Part shown: one piece after another, positions 1 through 8,644 of the stretch
Layout of the letters: the number at the start of each line of letters is the position of its first letter
How positions within the stretch are numbered: the stretch's first letter is position 1
Assembly (NCBI GenBank): GCA_963750495.1
Contig: CAVVQV010000006.1
Coordinates: 438,427 to 502,426 of the forward strand
DNA length: 64,000 bases
Direction: 5' to 3'
Origin: JANLYC01 sp963750495
Lineage (GTDB): Bacteria; Actinomycetota; Actinomycetes; Propionibacteriales; Nocardioidaceae
Notes under the pieces: generated by a model
Database searches by the model: none
The model's input: the letters and a program-made list of their open reading frames with translations, nothing else
Told to the model about the DNA's origin: nothing
Made by a program: the position numbers and the translations under genes

Positions 1-723
1 CGACGTGATCGGCTCGCCGTAGCGCGGCGGATCGCCGAGGATGCGGTCGCAGACCACGTCGAGCGTCCGTGGCACCCCAGCCCGGACCTGACGCGGCCGT
101 AGCAAGCGGCCGTGCTCCGTCGGTGCGGCCGGCAGACCGGCGAGCTTGCCACCTGGCCACCGAGCCGTCAGGCAGGCGTACAGCAGCCGGCCGATGTCGG
201 TGGTGTCCTGCCGCTGGGGGTCGACGTCTTCGCCGGGACTGGCGCGCAGGGCCGCGAACGTTCCGAGCCCGATCAGCTTGATACCGCTGGACTTGGTGAT
301 CACGACGGTGTCGGGAGCGAGCCGGCGGTGCTCGAGTCCCATCCGGTGGGCGTTGGACATTGCGGCGGCGACCTCGCGCATGAGCCAGGTCGTCCGGCGT
401 GCGGGCAGCGGTCCGTCGTTCAGCAGGACGTTGAGCGACTGGCCGGTGGCCCATTCGCGGACGATGTAGGTGAGCTCGCCGTCATCGACTGCGTCGAGCA
501 CCTGCAGGATGCGGGTGTCGGCGACCCGGGAGGCCCGCTTGGCGGCGGCGACGAGATCGGCGGCGTATGGCGAGCTGGACGGCAGGATCTGCAGGACCAC
601 CGAGCGGGCCAGGATCTTGTCGCGGGCACGCCAGGAGTGAGAGTCGCCCTCGACGGCGAGCAGGTCCTCGATGACGTAACGATCCGCGAGCACACTGCCG
701 GGTTCGACCAGATGTGCTCCCAC
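1..723 (-). CDS. Protein kinase-like protein, probable pseudokinase (C-terminus beyond window)
   Basis: I translated this frame by hand; it runs off the left edge, so only the first 241 codons are visible. It starts at GTG 723, with AGGAGG three bases upstream. The layout is that of a Ser/Thr kinase lobe, but key residues are lost: the VAIK lysine is Gln (SVVLQIL), the HRD loop reads HRRLAPDTVVI, and the DFG position reads IGLG. A catalytically dead fold is therefore likely. In Mycobacterium the MurJ homologue MviN carries a fused pseudokinase domain that binds FhaA; here the equivalent appears to be a separate gene just downstream of murJ, on the same strand. Role in regulating lipid II flipping is inferred from that parallel. 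Confidence 0.75.
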   Translation of the reverse strand, partial: MGAHLVEPGSVLADRYVIEDLLAVEGDSHSWRARDKILARSVVLQILPSSSPYAADLVAAAKRASRVADTRILQVLDAVDDGELTYIVREWATGQSLNVLLNDGPLPARRTTWLMREVAAAMSNAHRMGLEHRRLAPDTVVITKSSGIKLIGLGTFAALRASPGEDVDPQRQDTTDIGRLLYACLTARWPGGKLAGLPAAPTEHGRLLRPRQVRAGVPRTLDVVCDRILGDPPRYGEPITS

Positions 724-801
724 GGTCCTCCTGCCTCGTCTCGATTCCTGCCGTACGTGCCGGTGGCCGGCCGGAACCGGACCGCCGTGACGCCCTGTCT
801 T

Positions 802-835
802 ATCGTAGGCGGTCCCCCCGGCGGCTACCGCCATC
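802..835 (-). promoter_or_regulatory. Hairpin and candidate -10 between murJ and the pseudokinase gene
   Basis: In the 161-base gap between the two genes, GGCGGT (808-813) can pair with ACCGCC (827-832). Immediately beside it the minus strand reads TACGAT (807-802), a TAnnnT hexamer that would give a transcript with a leader of about 70 nt for the pseudokinase gene. The hairpin may end or attenuate the murJ transcript. There is no T-run, so the call is tentative. Confidence 0.3.
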
Positions 836-884
836 TCCGGGCATGCCACCCCGGCGACGTCTCTCAGCACCACGCTTCCTGCGC

Positions 885-2588
885 TCAGGCGCGGCGTCGG
901 CCGCGAGGTGCCCGTCCACGTCGGGTGATCAACCCCACGACGCGTGCGATCTCCGTGATGTGGAGTGCTCGCGCTGCGGCCAGATACACCACGAGTCCCA
1001 GCAGCGCTCCGATCGCGATGAGCACCAACGAGTCCGTCTTGCTCGCCACGTCGAGCCCGGCCTGGCCCAGACCGACCAGCGCTGCCGCTGCCACCAAGGC
1101 CGCGGGCACGGCGGCTGCGGCAACCCTGCCGACGAACGCGAGCAGCTGCCGCCGGTCGATGCCGTCCAGTCGCCTCGCCAGGACGCTGAGCGAGACTACG
1201 GACCCCACGGTGTACGACGCGCCGTAGGCGATGGCCAACGCAGGGGCGACATGCTCGGGGGCGACCACCGATGTGAGGCCGATCGCGACCGAGATGTTCG
1301 TGAGTGAGATCAGGCACTGGATGAAGAAGGGCGTGCGGGTGTCCTCGATGGCGTAGAAGCCGCGGAGCACGACGTAGTGCACGCTGAACATGAGCATGCC
1401 GGGAGCGAACGCGATCAACGTGTTGCCCAAGGGGCCCGTGTCACCCGTGGAGGCTCCCCAGCTGAAGAGCACGGTCGCCAGCGACGGACCGAGCACCAGC
1501 AGGGCTACCCCGAAGGGGACGATGACGGCCAGTACCAGCCGCAGCGTCGAGACCATCTCGGCGGCCACGTCTCCGAGCCGCCCGTCCGCGGCGAGCCGGG
1601 ATATCAACGGCATCGTTGCGGTGGCGAGTGAGACGGTCACGATCGAGTGCGGCACCTGGGTGAACAGGAACGCGTTGGAGTAGACCGTGAACCCGCTGGA
1701 CGGCGACACCCCGTTGGTGATGTCCGTCGGACCCGACGTCGCCAGGTGGACCATCACATAGAACGCCAGCTGGTTGACAATCACGAAACCGACCGTCCAC
1801 ATGCCCAGCCGCAGCGTGTGGCCGAGACCGGTGCCCCGGAAGTCCAGGCGCGGCCTGATCGTGAAACCGCTGGCTTTCAGGTACGGGATCAAGATGACGG
1901 TCTGGACGACGATGCCGAGCGTCGAACCGAGCCCGAGCAGCAGCTCCTGGGAGGTCGAGAAGCCGCCCGTCGCCGGTTCGCCGGAGTAGGCCACCAGGTA
2001 GGTGACGATGACGCCGATCGACAAGACGTTGTTGGCGATCGGCGCCCACATCATCGGACCGAACCGGCCCCGGGCATTCAGGATCTGTCCGATCAGCACG
2101 AACATCCCGTAGAAGAAGATCTGCGGCAGACACCAGCGCGCGAAGTCGATGAGCGACTCCCGCTCAGCCGCCAGCGCCGGGTCGGTGAAGAACTTGCTGT
2201 CGACGACGACACGCAGGAAGAACGGTGCTATGAGCACCAGCACTGCAGTGACTCCGGCCAGGACCACGGCGCCCAGCGTGATGATGCGGTTCGCGTAGGC
2301 GTCGCCTCCGTCCGCATCGCCCTTGATGGCCCGGACCAGCTGTGGCACGAGCACGGTGTTGAAGACCCCGCCGGCCACCAGGATGTAGAGGCTGTTCGGA
2401 ATCGTGTTCGCGACGTTGAAGGCCTCCGCATGGACGGCCATGCCGATGGCGGCCGCCAGCAACGTGGCGCGGACGAAGCCGGTCAGGCGGGAGAACAAGG
2501 TGCCGACGGCCATCACCCCGCTGGCGGAGAGCACGCTCCGACCGGTCTCTTCGGAGGCCGGTTCGGGAGTCGGAGGCGGAGACGTCAC
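885..2588 (-). CDS. murJ: MurJ/MviN lipid II flippase
   Basis: A 567-residue polytopic membrane protein of the MOP superfamily that moves lipid II across the cytoplasmic membrane for peptidoglycan synthesis. After a short Pro/Glu/Thr-rich cytoplasmic N-terminus come many hydrophobic segments, including the family-typical stretch with SRLTGFVR near residue 35 and NTIPNSLYILVAGG near residue 65. The start is taken as GTG 2588, whose GTGA overlaps the stop of the upstream DUF6049 gene, implying translational coupling; the longer open frame upstream only mirrors that gene. The C-terminus is a basic RRGRAPRGRRRA tail. Unlike mycobacterial MviN, no kinase domain is fused; the pseudokinase follows as its own gene. 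Confidence 0.93.
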   Translation of the reverse strand: MTSPPPTPEPASEETGRSVLSASGVMAVGTLFSRLTGFVRATLLAAAIGMAVHAEAFNVANTIPNSLYILVAGGVFNTVLVPQLVRAIKGDADGGDAYANRIITLGAVVLAGVTAVLVLIAPFFLRVVVDSKFFTDPALAAERESLIDFARWCLPQIFFYGMFVLIGQILNARGRFGPMMWAPIANNVLSIGVIVTYLVAYSGEPATGGFSTSQELLLGLGSTLGIVVQTVILIPYLKASGFTIRPRLDFRGTGLGHTLRLGMWTVGFVIVNQLAFYVMVHLATSGPTDITNGVSPSSGFTVYSNAFLFTQVPHSIVTVSLATATMPLISRLAADGRLGDVAAEMVSTLRLVLAVIVPFGVALLVLGPSLATVLFSWGASTGDTGPLGNTLIAFAPGMLMFSVHYVVLRGFYAIEDTRTPFFIQCLISLTNISVAIGLTSVVAPEHVAPALAIAYGASYTVGSVVSLSVLARRLDGIDRRQLLAFVGRVAAAAVPAALVAAAALVGLGQAGLDVASKTDSLVLIAIGALLGLVVYLAAARALHITEIARVVGLITRRGRAPRGRRRA

Positions 2589-4852
2589 GGTCGCTGCTCT
2601 CCGCGGGGGGTGAGCCGACCGCCACGAACGCGCATCACGATGCGCCGGGCGGCCGCGCCGAACAGGATGGCTGCGCCGATACCCATGACCACCCAGATCG
2701 CGACCCCGATCTGCGTCGACCGGACATCGAACGTCCACGGTTGACCGACGGGGCGGTGGCTCGTGGTGGTCAGTCGCACCCGGACGCCGGTGAGGCCGGA
2801 GCCGTCGGACCGGGCCGTGGCCTCGATGTCGCGTCGCTGACCCGGGTCGAGCGTGAGCGGTGAGATGGCGTCGACGGTGACGGCCGGGTTCTCCGCACGG
2901 GCCACCACTTCCACGGTCACGGGTACGGACAACCCGTTGGTCACCGTGAGGGGGAAGCGACCGGTCGCACTCGACAAAGCAACGAACGTCGGACCCGTCA
3001 CCGTCACCTTGGCGGTGTTCCTGACCGACTCCTCGGTAGCTCGGTCGGTGACAGCGACCCGAGCCGGCAGGTCATCGCGCCACAGTGACGTCCCGGACGC
3101 CGCCAGCACCTGGTCGAACCGCGGCCCGGCGCTGTTCTCGTCGTTGACCAGGTCGGTGAAGATGCGGCCCTTGTCGCGCAGCGCTTTGATGGCGCTCAAC
3201 AGCTCGGTGGGGAGCGGGATGACCGCCTTCGGCATCGCCACCCCTCCGGCGTACGGCACAGCCGTCTGCTGCGCCGCACTGGACGCGGTCTCCGGCAGCA
3301 CCGTCGGGAAGCCGTAGGCCTTGGCCAGCTCGCCGCTCGTGGTCGTGATGCCAGGGTCCCAACCGAAGGGGACGGCGATCACGGAGATGGCTCTGACCTC
3401 ATGGTCGAGCGAGCGCACGGTGGCCTCGGCGACGATGTCCCGCAGGAACTGCGGACCGCTGAGCTCGGGCCCGATTCTGGTCCCGGCGATGTCTGTCCGC
3501 GTCACCAACGCTGTCACCTGGCCGACGGCCGTAGGCACGAGCACCTGCGTGGGCGGGTAGCTCGGCCCGGGGTCGCCACGCAGGGTGGTCAGGCTGCGTT
3601 GGGAGATGATCCGCAGGGGTGCGCCGGCGCGGGAGGAGACCGCGAGGCCGCGCCGGGTGCTCGCACCGGCGTACGGCCAGCTGGCGACTGTAGGGGTGAT
3701 CCGCTGCTGGGTCGCGTAGCGGTGACTCGCCCGGACCGCAGCGTCGACGACGCCCGGGAGCGCGTGGGCACCGAGCGCGCTCGCGTCCGGGCTGCCCCAC
3801 GCCATGAACACCACATCCTGGTTGCGGACCGCCGCGTCGAGCTCGGTGAGCCACCGTTTGGCATCGGCCTGGCCGGCACCGGCCACACCCGGCTGTCCCG
3901 CGGAGACCTGCGCCAGGCTGCGCACGTGGTAGCCGTCGGCCATGTCCTCGATCGCCTGCCGCAGGGCCGGATCCAGGACGACCTCGAGGGTGCTGGGAGG
4001 GGCGGCAGCGATGAAGTCGAGGAGGTTGTGCAGCTGGCCGCCGATCGAGATGAGCTGGGCGAGGCTCTCATCGAGGAACGTCCCGTCCGCCTGACGGGGG
4101 ATCGCCGCCGTCAGCGGAATCAGCGTGACGATGCCGGTGGGGATGACCGGGCCGCTGGACGCGTCGGGCAACAGGGGGATCACCGTGTCGACCCGGGCGA
4201 CGGGCGAGCGGGTGCCGTCCCGGTCGCCGGCGATCACCGTGGCGCCCACGTGGTAGACCCCGGGGTCGCGACTGATCGGGAGCTTCCCGTAGGGGATCGA
4301 CAGCGTGTACCGCGTCGTCGTGCCCGGCCTGAGCCTGCCGATCTCGTCGAAGCGGCCGAAGTCGATGATGCGCGTGCCGAAGTCCTCGGTGTTCAGCCGG
4401 AAGGCATCGAGGGCCGCTCGGCTGGTCGCCGGCTGGCTCTCGATGTCGAGATAGACCTGGGCGTCGCGCCAGGCCCTGGTTCCGGTGTTGGTCACCACAC
4501 CCTCGAGGACGAGATCCTTGTGTGGTGCCAGCGAGGTCGGCTTGATCTTGTCCAACGAGACGGTCAGGCCCGTCGTCCGCTCCAGCGGGGTGCTGCGTCG
4601 ATGCACCGACCTGGCGGCCACGGCCGGCGTACGCGAGATCCGGTCGCGGCCCGGGGCCGCTGCGCTGAGGTCCGCGGTTGACCCGGGGGCAGCAGCGGCG
4701 CCGGCGGTCTTGGCCTCGCTGGGCATACCGAAGGCGCCGCTCGCAGCGGCGGACGTCAGCGCGCCCAGGATCACGGCGGCGCCGGCCGTCACCGCGAGCC
4801 AGCGGCGACCGGCGCGGCGATGGCGGACGCGTCGGGAGTGGGGGAGGGTCAT
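2585..4852 (-). CDS. DUF6049 family secreted/membrane-anchored protein (Rv3909-like)
   Basis: A 755-residue protein with a basic N-terminus and a hydrophobic signal segment around residues 20-42, a long extracytoplasmic region rich in beta-type sequence, and one transmembrane helix near residues 708-732 followed by a basic tail. This matches the DUF6049 proteins that sit beside murJ in actinobacteria (Rv3909 beside mviN in M. tuberculosis). Function is unknown; the location suggests a wall-assembly partner of MurJ. It overlaps murJ by four bases and is itself overlapped at its start by a 14-codon upstream ORF through an ATGA junction, so its translation may depend on coupling. Confidence 0.85.
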   Translation of the reverse strand: MTLPHSRRVRHRRAGRRWLAVTAGAAVILGALTSAAASGAFGMPSEAKTAGAAAAPGSTADLSAAAPGRDRISRTPAVAARSVHRRSTPLERTTGLTVSLDKIKPTSLAPHKDLVLEGVVTNTGTRAWRDAQVYLDIESQPATSRAALDAFRLNTEDFGTRIIDFGRFDEIGRLRPGTTTRYTLSIPYGKLPISRDPGVYHVGATVIAGDRDGTRSPVARVDTVIPLLPDASSGPVIPTGIVTLIPLTAAIPRQADGTFLDESLAQLISIGGQLHNLLDFIAAAPPSTLEVVLDPALRQAIEDMADGYHVRSLAQVSAGQPGVAGAGQADAKRWLTELDAAVRNQDVVFMAWGSPDASALGAHALPGVVDAAVRASHRYATQQRITPTVASWPYAGASTRRGLAVSSRAGAPLRIISQRSLTTLRGDPGPSYPPTQVLVPTAVGQVTALVTRTDIAGTRIGPELSGPQFLRDIVAEATVRSLDHEVRAISVIAVPFGWDPGITTTSGELAKAYGFPTVLPETASSAAQQTAVPYAGGVAMPKAVIPLPTELLSAIKALRDKGRIFTDLVNDENSAGPRFDQVLAASGTSLWRDDLPARVAVTDRATEESVRNTAKVTVTGPTFVALSSATGRFPLTVTNGLSVPVTVEVVARAENPAVTVDAISPLTLDPGQRRDIEATARSDGSGLTGVRVRLTTTSHRPVGQPWTFDVRSTQIGVAIWVVMGIGAAILFGAAARRIVMRVRGGRLTPRGEQRP

Positions 4853-4893
4853 CCCCGGCAGACTTCGCGTGGCACGCGGATGACCCAGAGCAT
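4849..4893 (-). CDS. Leaderless 14-residue upstream ORF coupled to the DUF6049 gene
   Basis: Reading leftward, ATG 4893 opens MLWVIRVPREVCRG and ends at a TGA (4851-4849) that overlaps the ATG of the DUF6049 gene as ATGA. A TAGCAT hexamer lies 7 nt before the ATG, so the transcript would begin at or next to this codon. The DUF6049 start has no good Shine-Dalgarno sequence, which fits delivery of ribosomes by this tiny ORF. Whether the peptide itself matters is unknown. Evidence is positional only. Confidence 0.5.
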   Translation of the reverse strand: MLWVIRVPREVCRG

Positions 4894-4900
4894 GGCCCTG

Positions 4901-4906
4901 ATGCTA
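4901..4906 (-). promoter_or_regulatory. Candidate -10 (TAGCAT) for the DUF6049-murJ operon
   Basis: The minus strand reads TAGCAT, then 7 nt, then ATG 4893. It lies about 30 bp from the opposing pcnA/cca -10 candidate, so the two operons would share one short divergent promoter region. No clear -35 hexamer is seen. Confidence 0.45.
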
Positions 4907-4937
4907 ACCGGTGGCGCCATCAGCAGGGTTCGCCTCA

Positions 4938-4943
4938 TACAGT
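4938..4943 (+). promoter_or_regulatory. Candidate -10 (TACAGT) for the CCA-adding enzyme gene
   Basis: TACAGT is followed by 8 nt and then GTG 4952. This spacing would put the transcription start at or next to the start codon. No Shine-Dalgarno sequence is seen upstream of the GTG. Confidence 0.45.
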
Positions 4944-4951
4944 GGGGCATC

Positions 4952-6436
4952 GTGTCCGATCCCTCCGCAGGCGGCCCCGCCGCCACCTCGTCGACGTCCA
5001 GCGCGGCGACCACTGACCTGCAGTTGGTGACGCTGCAGGCGCTCGTAGCCGCCCACCCGGTGGTGGTTCCCCTTGCCGAGCGCTTCATGGCGGCGGGACA
5101 CACGCTCGCGCTCGTCGGCGGACCGGTTCGTGACCTGCTGTTGCAACGCAGCTCGAACGACCTGGACTTCACCACCTCCGCGAGCCCGGACGAGATCGAG
5201 GACTGCCTGCGTGGCTGGGTCGATGCGATGTGGGACATGGGTCGCGACTTCGGCACGATCGGTGCCCGGGTCGGACAGGACGAGCTCGAGATCACCACCT
5301 ACCGGTCCGACGCGTACGACCCGGCTTCCCGCAAGCCCGCGGTGGCCTTCGGGGACAGCCTCGAGGCGGACCTGGTCCGCCGGGACTTCACGGTCAACGC
5401 GATGGCGCTGTCGCTCCCGGACGGTCGCTTCGTCGACCCGTTCGGGGGAATGCGCGACCTCGCGGCCGGGCTCCTGCGCACACCGAGTACGCCGGAGGAG
5501 TCCTTCGACGACGACCCGCTGCGGATGATGCGCGCGGCCCGGTTCGTCGCGCAGCTCGGTTTCTCCGTGTCGCCGGACATCGTGGTGGCGATGCGCGACA
5601 TGGGAGATCGGCTCGAGATCGTGTCGGCCGAGCGGATCCGCGACGAGCTCGTCAAGTTGGTCCTCGCCCCGCGGCCACGCCTGGGTCTCATGCTCCTCGT
5701 CGAGACCGGTCTGGCCGACCGCGTCCTGCCCGAGCTCCCAGCTCTTCGGCTCGAGGGCGACGAGCATCATCGGCACAAGAATGTCTACGAGCACTCTTTG
5801 ACCGTTCTCGACCAGGCCATCGCACTGGAGGGCCGCCTCGACGACGGGGGCCCCGATCTGGTGACGCGCCTGGCTGCGCTCCTGCACGACATCGGCAAGC
5901 CGCGTACGCGACGCTTCAGCGACGACGGCACGGTGACCTTCCACCACCACGACGTCGTGGGCGCCAAGATGGCAGCGAAGCGTATGCGCGCGTTGCGCTT
6001 CGCGGGCACCGAGGTCAACGACGTGGCGCGGCTGGTCGAGCTGCACCTGCGGTTCCACGGTTATGGCGGCGGTGAGTGGACCGACGCGGCCGTCCGTCGA
6101 TACGTGCGCGACGCCGGACCGCTCCTCGACCGCCTGCACATCCTCACGCGGGCCGATTGCACGACGCGCAACCAGCGCAAGGCCGCGCGTCTGGCTCGTA
6201 CGTATGACGACCTCGAGAAACGGATCGAGCGGCTCACCGAGGAGGAGGAGCTGGCCTCCATGCGCCCGGACCTGGACGGCCAGCAGATCATGGCCGTGCT
6301 CGACATCGCGCCCGGGCCGGCGGTCGGGGAGGCCTACCGGTTCCTGCTCGAGCGTCGGATGGACGAGGGGCCGCTCGGCGAGGACCGAGCGCGCGAGGAG
6401 CTGCTCGCCTGGTGGGCCACGCGCTCCCCGACCTGA
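4952..6436 (+). CDS. cca: CCA tRNA nucleotidyltransferase (PcnA-like)
   Basis: A 494-residue enzyme that adds or repairs the 3' CCA end of tRNAs using CTP and ATP. The class II head domain shows GGPVRD at residues 56-61 and the catalytic DLD at 70-72. A tRNA-binding middle follows, then an HD phosphohydrolase domain with H312-D313 in LLHDIGKPRT. The start is GTG 4952, supported by the TACAGT hexamer 8 nt upstream; the frame is open earlier but there it overlaps the divergent promoter region. It is divergent from DUF6049-murJ, the same arrangement as pcnA in M. tuberculosis, except that no MutT4 gene lies between. Confidence 0.93.
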   Translation: MSDPSAGGPAATSSTSSAATTDLQLVTLQALVAAHPVVVPLAERFMAAGHTLALVGGPVRDLLLQRSSNDLDFTTSASPDEIEDCLRGWVDAMWDMGRDFGTIGARVGQDELEITTYRSDAYDPASRKPAVAFGDSLEADLVRRDFTVNAMALSLPDGRFVDPFGGMRDLAAGLLRTPSTPEESFDDDPLRMMRAARFVAQLGFSVSPDIVVAMRDMGDRLEIVSAERIRDELVKLVLAPRPRLGLMLLVETGLADRVLPELPALRLEGDEHHRHKNVYEHSLTVLDQAIALEGRLDDGGPDLVTRLAALLHDIGKPRTRRFSDDGTVTFHHHDVVGAKMAAKRMRALRFAGTEVNDVARLVELHLRFHGYGGGEWTDAAVRRYVRDAGPLLDRLHILTRADCTTRNQRKAARLARTYDDLEKRIERLTEEEELASMRPDLDGQQIMAVLDIAPGPAVGEAYRFLLERRMDEGPLGEDRAREELLAWWATRSPT

Positions 6437-6452
6437 TCGCGCGAGCTCGGTC

Positions 6453-7766
6453 TCAGTCGGGGACCTCGTCGAGGGCTGCCGAGGTGATCGCCTCTGGGTG
6501 GCGGACAGCCCTGGTGCGGGCGTAGGCGATCGCCGTGACGGCGTAACCAGCGGCGATGAGGCCCAGCGCGACATACGACTTGCCGCTGGTCGGCACGATG
6601 AGGATCCCGACCGCGGCGGCCGCGACGAACACCACGTTGAAGAGGACGTCATACAAGGAGAAGACCCGGCCGCGGTAAGCGTCCTCGACCGTCGTCTGCA
6701 CGATCGTGTCGACGCAGATCTTGACGCCTTGGGCGGAGAGCCCCAGGACCAAGGCGGCCACCAGCAGGGCCGGCACGGTGTACAGACCGCCCGGGAACAC
6801 CTCGATCACGGCGCCGGCCACCAGCAACACGACGATCCACCGTGGCGGCGTCAGCTGCGCCGACGCGGCCGGCGTGAGGACAGCCGCCAGCAGGAACCCG
6901 ATCCCCGAGACCAGGATCGCGATCGAGAGGCCGGCCAACCCGGCGTCGGTGTCCGCGGGGTCGTTGAAGTAGTTGCGGTAGAGCAGGATCGTGGCAACCG
7001 TCGACAGGCCGTAGCAGAAGCGGTGCATGGCGATCACAGCCAGGGCGTGGGCGGCCGCGGGGCGGTCCTGGAGGTGTCGGATGCCGGCCCGTAGCCCGCT
7101 CACCACGTGCCGAAGCTGCTTCTTGACGTCGCTCATGGACGCGTCGAAGTACGGTCCGAGCAGGGGTCTCGGCAGCCGTAGCGCCAGCAGCGCCGCGGTC
7201 AGGTAGCCCAGCGCCGCGATCAGCACGACCAGCGTGTCCACGTTGCCCGGCGTGAGGGCACGGAATCCCGAGGCGGCCCCGAGACCGAGCATGAACGCGA
7301 TGGTTCCGCTGGTGGGGGTGATGGAGTTCGCCAGCACGAGCTCGTCTCGTCCCACCACGTGCGGCAGGGCTGCCGACAGCGCAGCGAGGAAGAACCGGTT
7401 GATGCTGAACGCGATGAGGATCATCACGTACAGCGCCGGCCCGTCGAGGTCGGCGGCAACCAGCGCCGCGACGGCGATCACGGGTACGAGGCGTACCAGG
7501 TTGGCGACGAGCAGCACCTGGCGTCGGCTCCACCGGTCCAGGAAGACACCCGCGAACGGACCGAGCAGGCTGAACGGCAGCAGCACGGCGGCCAGCGCCC
7601 CGGCGATCGAGGCCGCGTCCGGTTGACGCTCCGGTGAGAAGAGGACGTACGACGCCAGCGCCACCTGGAACACGCCGTCGGAAGCCTGGCTGGTCACGCG
7701 GACGGCGAACAGCTGCCGGAAACGCCGCCTGGTCAGCAGATGCCGCAGCGCCGCCGTGAACCGCAT
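6453..7766 (-). CDS. MFS transporter
   Basis: A 437-residue major facilitator protein with roughly twelve hydrophobic segments. The signature between helices 2 and 3 is visible as FAGVFLDRWSRRQVLL near residues 70-85, and a second-half loop appears around residue 200. Substrate cannot be told from sequence; this subfamily is usually annotated as drug or metabolite exporters. Its ATG overlaps the TGA of the upstream methyltransferase gene by one base (TGATG), so the two are probably cotranscribed and coupled. It converges on the CCA enzyme gene with 16 bases between the stops. Confidence 0.85.
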   Translation of the reverse strand: MRFTAALRHLLTRRRFRQLFAVRVTSQASDGVFQVALASYVLFSPERQPDAASIAGALAAVLLPFSLLGPFAGVFLDRWSRRQVLLVANLVRLVPVIAVAALVAADLDGPALYVMILIAFSINRFFLAALSAALPHVVGRDELVLANSITPTSGTIAFMLGLGAASGFRALTPGNVDTLVVLIAALGYLTAALLALRLPRPLLGPYFDASMSDVKKQLRHVVSGLRAGIRHLQDRPAAAHALAVIAMHRFCYGLSTVATILLYRNYFNDPADTDAGLAGLSIAILVSGIGFLLAAVLTPAASAQLTPPRWIVVLLVAGAVIEVFPGGLYTVPALLVAALVLGLSAQGVKICVDTIVQTTVEDAYRGRVFSLYDVLFNVVFVAAAAVGILIVPTSGKSYVALGLIAAGYAVTAIAYARTRAVRHPEAITSAALDEVPD

Positions 7767-8572
7767 CAGGCCGGTCCGCGGTCACAGTCGGGACGGACGG
7801 CGAGGACGGTTGCGTCCTCGTCGGCGCCGTCGGGCATGGGCGTGGCCTCGGCGGTGAGGCCGGCCGCAGCGGCAACCGCGACGGCGGTCTCGACCTGGTT
7901 CCAGGCAACCTGGGTGAGCAGCAGCCCGGTGGGCGAGAGCCACGTCAGGCTGTGGGTGCAGACCGCTCGCAGGGGATCGAGACCGTCCGCGCCGCCATCG
8001 ACGGTGTGGCGCGGCTCGTGGTCACGGAAGTCGCGGGGCAGCAGGACGATCTCGTTGCTCGGCACGTACGGGAGGTGGGCCAGCACGACGTCGACCCGGC
8101 CCCGCAGGTCCGGGGGCAGGGCGTCGAACCAGGAGCCGACATGGACGGTGAAGCCGAAGACAGCGGCGTTGCGCTCGGCCCAGCCGGCGGCCGCCGGATC
8201 GAGCTCGGTGGCATGCACGGTCCAGTCGGGGTGCCGTCGGGCGAGTGAGGCGGCGATCGCCCCACTTCCACAGCCGAGGTCGACAGCGACGGTGCCGCGG
8301 TCCTGGCGTGGGACGTAGCGGGCAGCGGCGTCGATGAGGGCGACGGCCCTGGCCCGGGGGATGAACGCGGGCGCTCCGATCGACACGGTGACGCCGGCGA
8401 AGTCGGCGGCGCCGACGACATACTCCAGCGGCTCACCGGCTGCGCGCCGTTGCACGGCTCGTTCGCGCGCCGGCCCCGCTCCGAACGTGGCGGCGATCAG
8501 CGCTGCCTCCCGCTCGGCGAAGACGCAACCGGCTGCACGCAGTCGTGTGATGAGACCGTCGAGGGAGCTCAT
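7766..8572 (-). CDS. PrmC-related putative protein-(glutamine-N5) methyltransferase
   Basis: A 268-residue HemK/PrmC-like SAM methyltransferase. The SAM-binding motif VDLGCGSGAIAASLA lies around residues 98-112. The catalytic NPPY of true PrmC is replaced by AHLPY at residues 165-169, which places it in the PrmC-related group of unknown substrate rather than the release-factor methylase. ATG 8572 is annotated; a GTG seven codons upstream (8593) lies 6 nt after TATACA on the minus strand and could be a leaderless start. It is divergent from the VOC gene and followed by an overlapping MFS gene. Confidence 0.8.
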   Translation of the reverse strand: MSSLDGLITRLRAAGCVFAEREAALIAATFGAGPARERAVQRRAAGEPLEYVVGAADFAGVTVSIGAPAFIPRARAVALIDAAARYVPRQDRGTVAVDLGCGSGAIAASLARRHPDWTVHATELDPAAAGWAERNAAVFGFTVHVGSWFDALPPDLRGRVDVVLAHLPYVPSNEIVLLPRDFRDHEPRHTVDGGADGLDPLRAVCTHSLTWLSPTGLLLTQVAWNQVETAVAVAAAAGLTAEATPMPDGADEDATVLAVRPDCDRGPA

Positions 8573-8599
8573 CGGGTCGCCCCGCCGTGTCACGGGCCA

Positions 8600-8609
8600 T
8601 GTATAGCAT
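8600..8609. promoter_or_regulatory. Overlapping divergent -10 candidates
   Basis: On the plus strand TAGCAT (8604-8609) would serve the VOC gene with a leader of about 30 nt. On the minus strand TATACA (8605-8600) lies 6 nt before GTG 8593 of the methyltransferase. The two hexamers overlap, so the promoters would compete for polymerase. No clear -35 sequence is seen. Confidence 0.35.
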
Positions 8610-8644
8610 CCTGACGGGAGCACCAACGCCCAGGAGACGAGGTA

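Noticed and set aside
3401..4681. 426-codon plus-strand frame inside the DUF6049 gene
   Set aside because: Arg/Gly-rich shadow of DUF6049; no start signals or family features.
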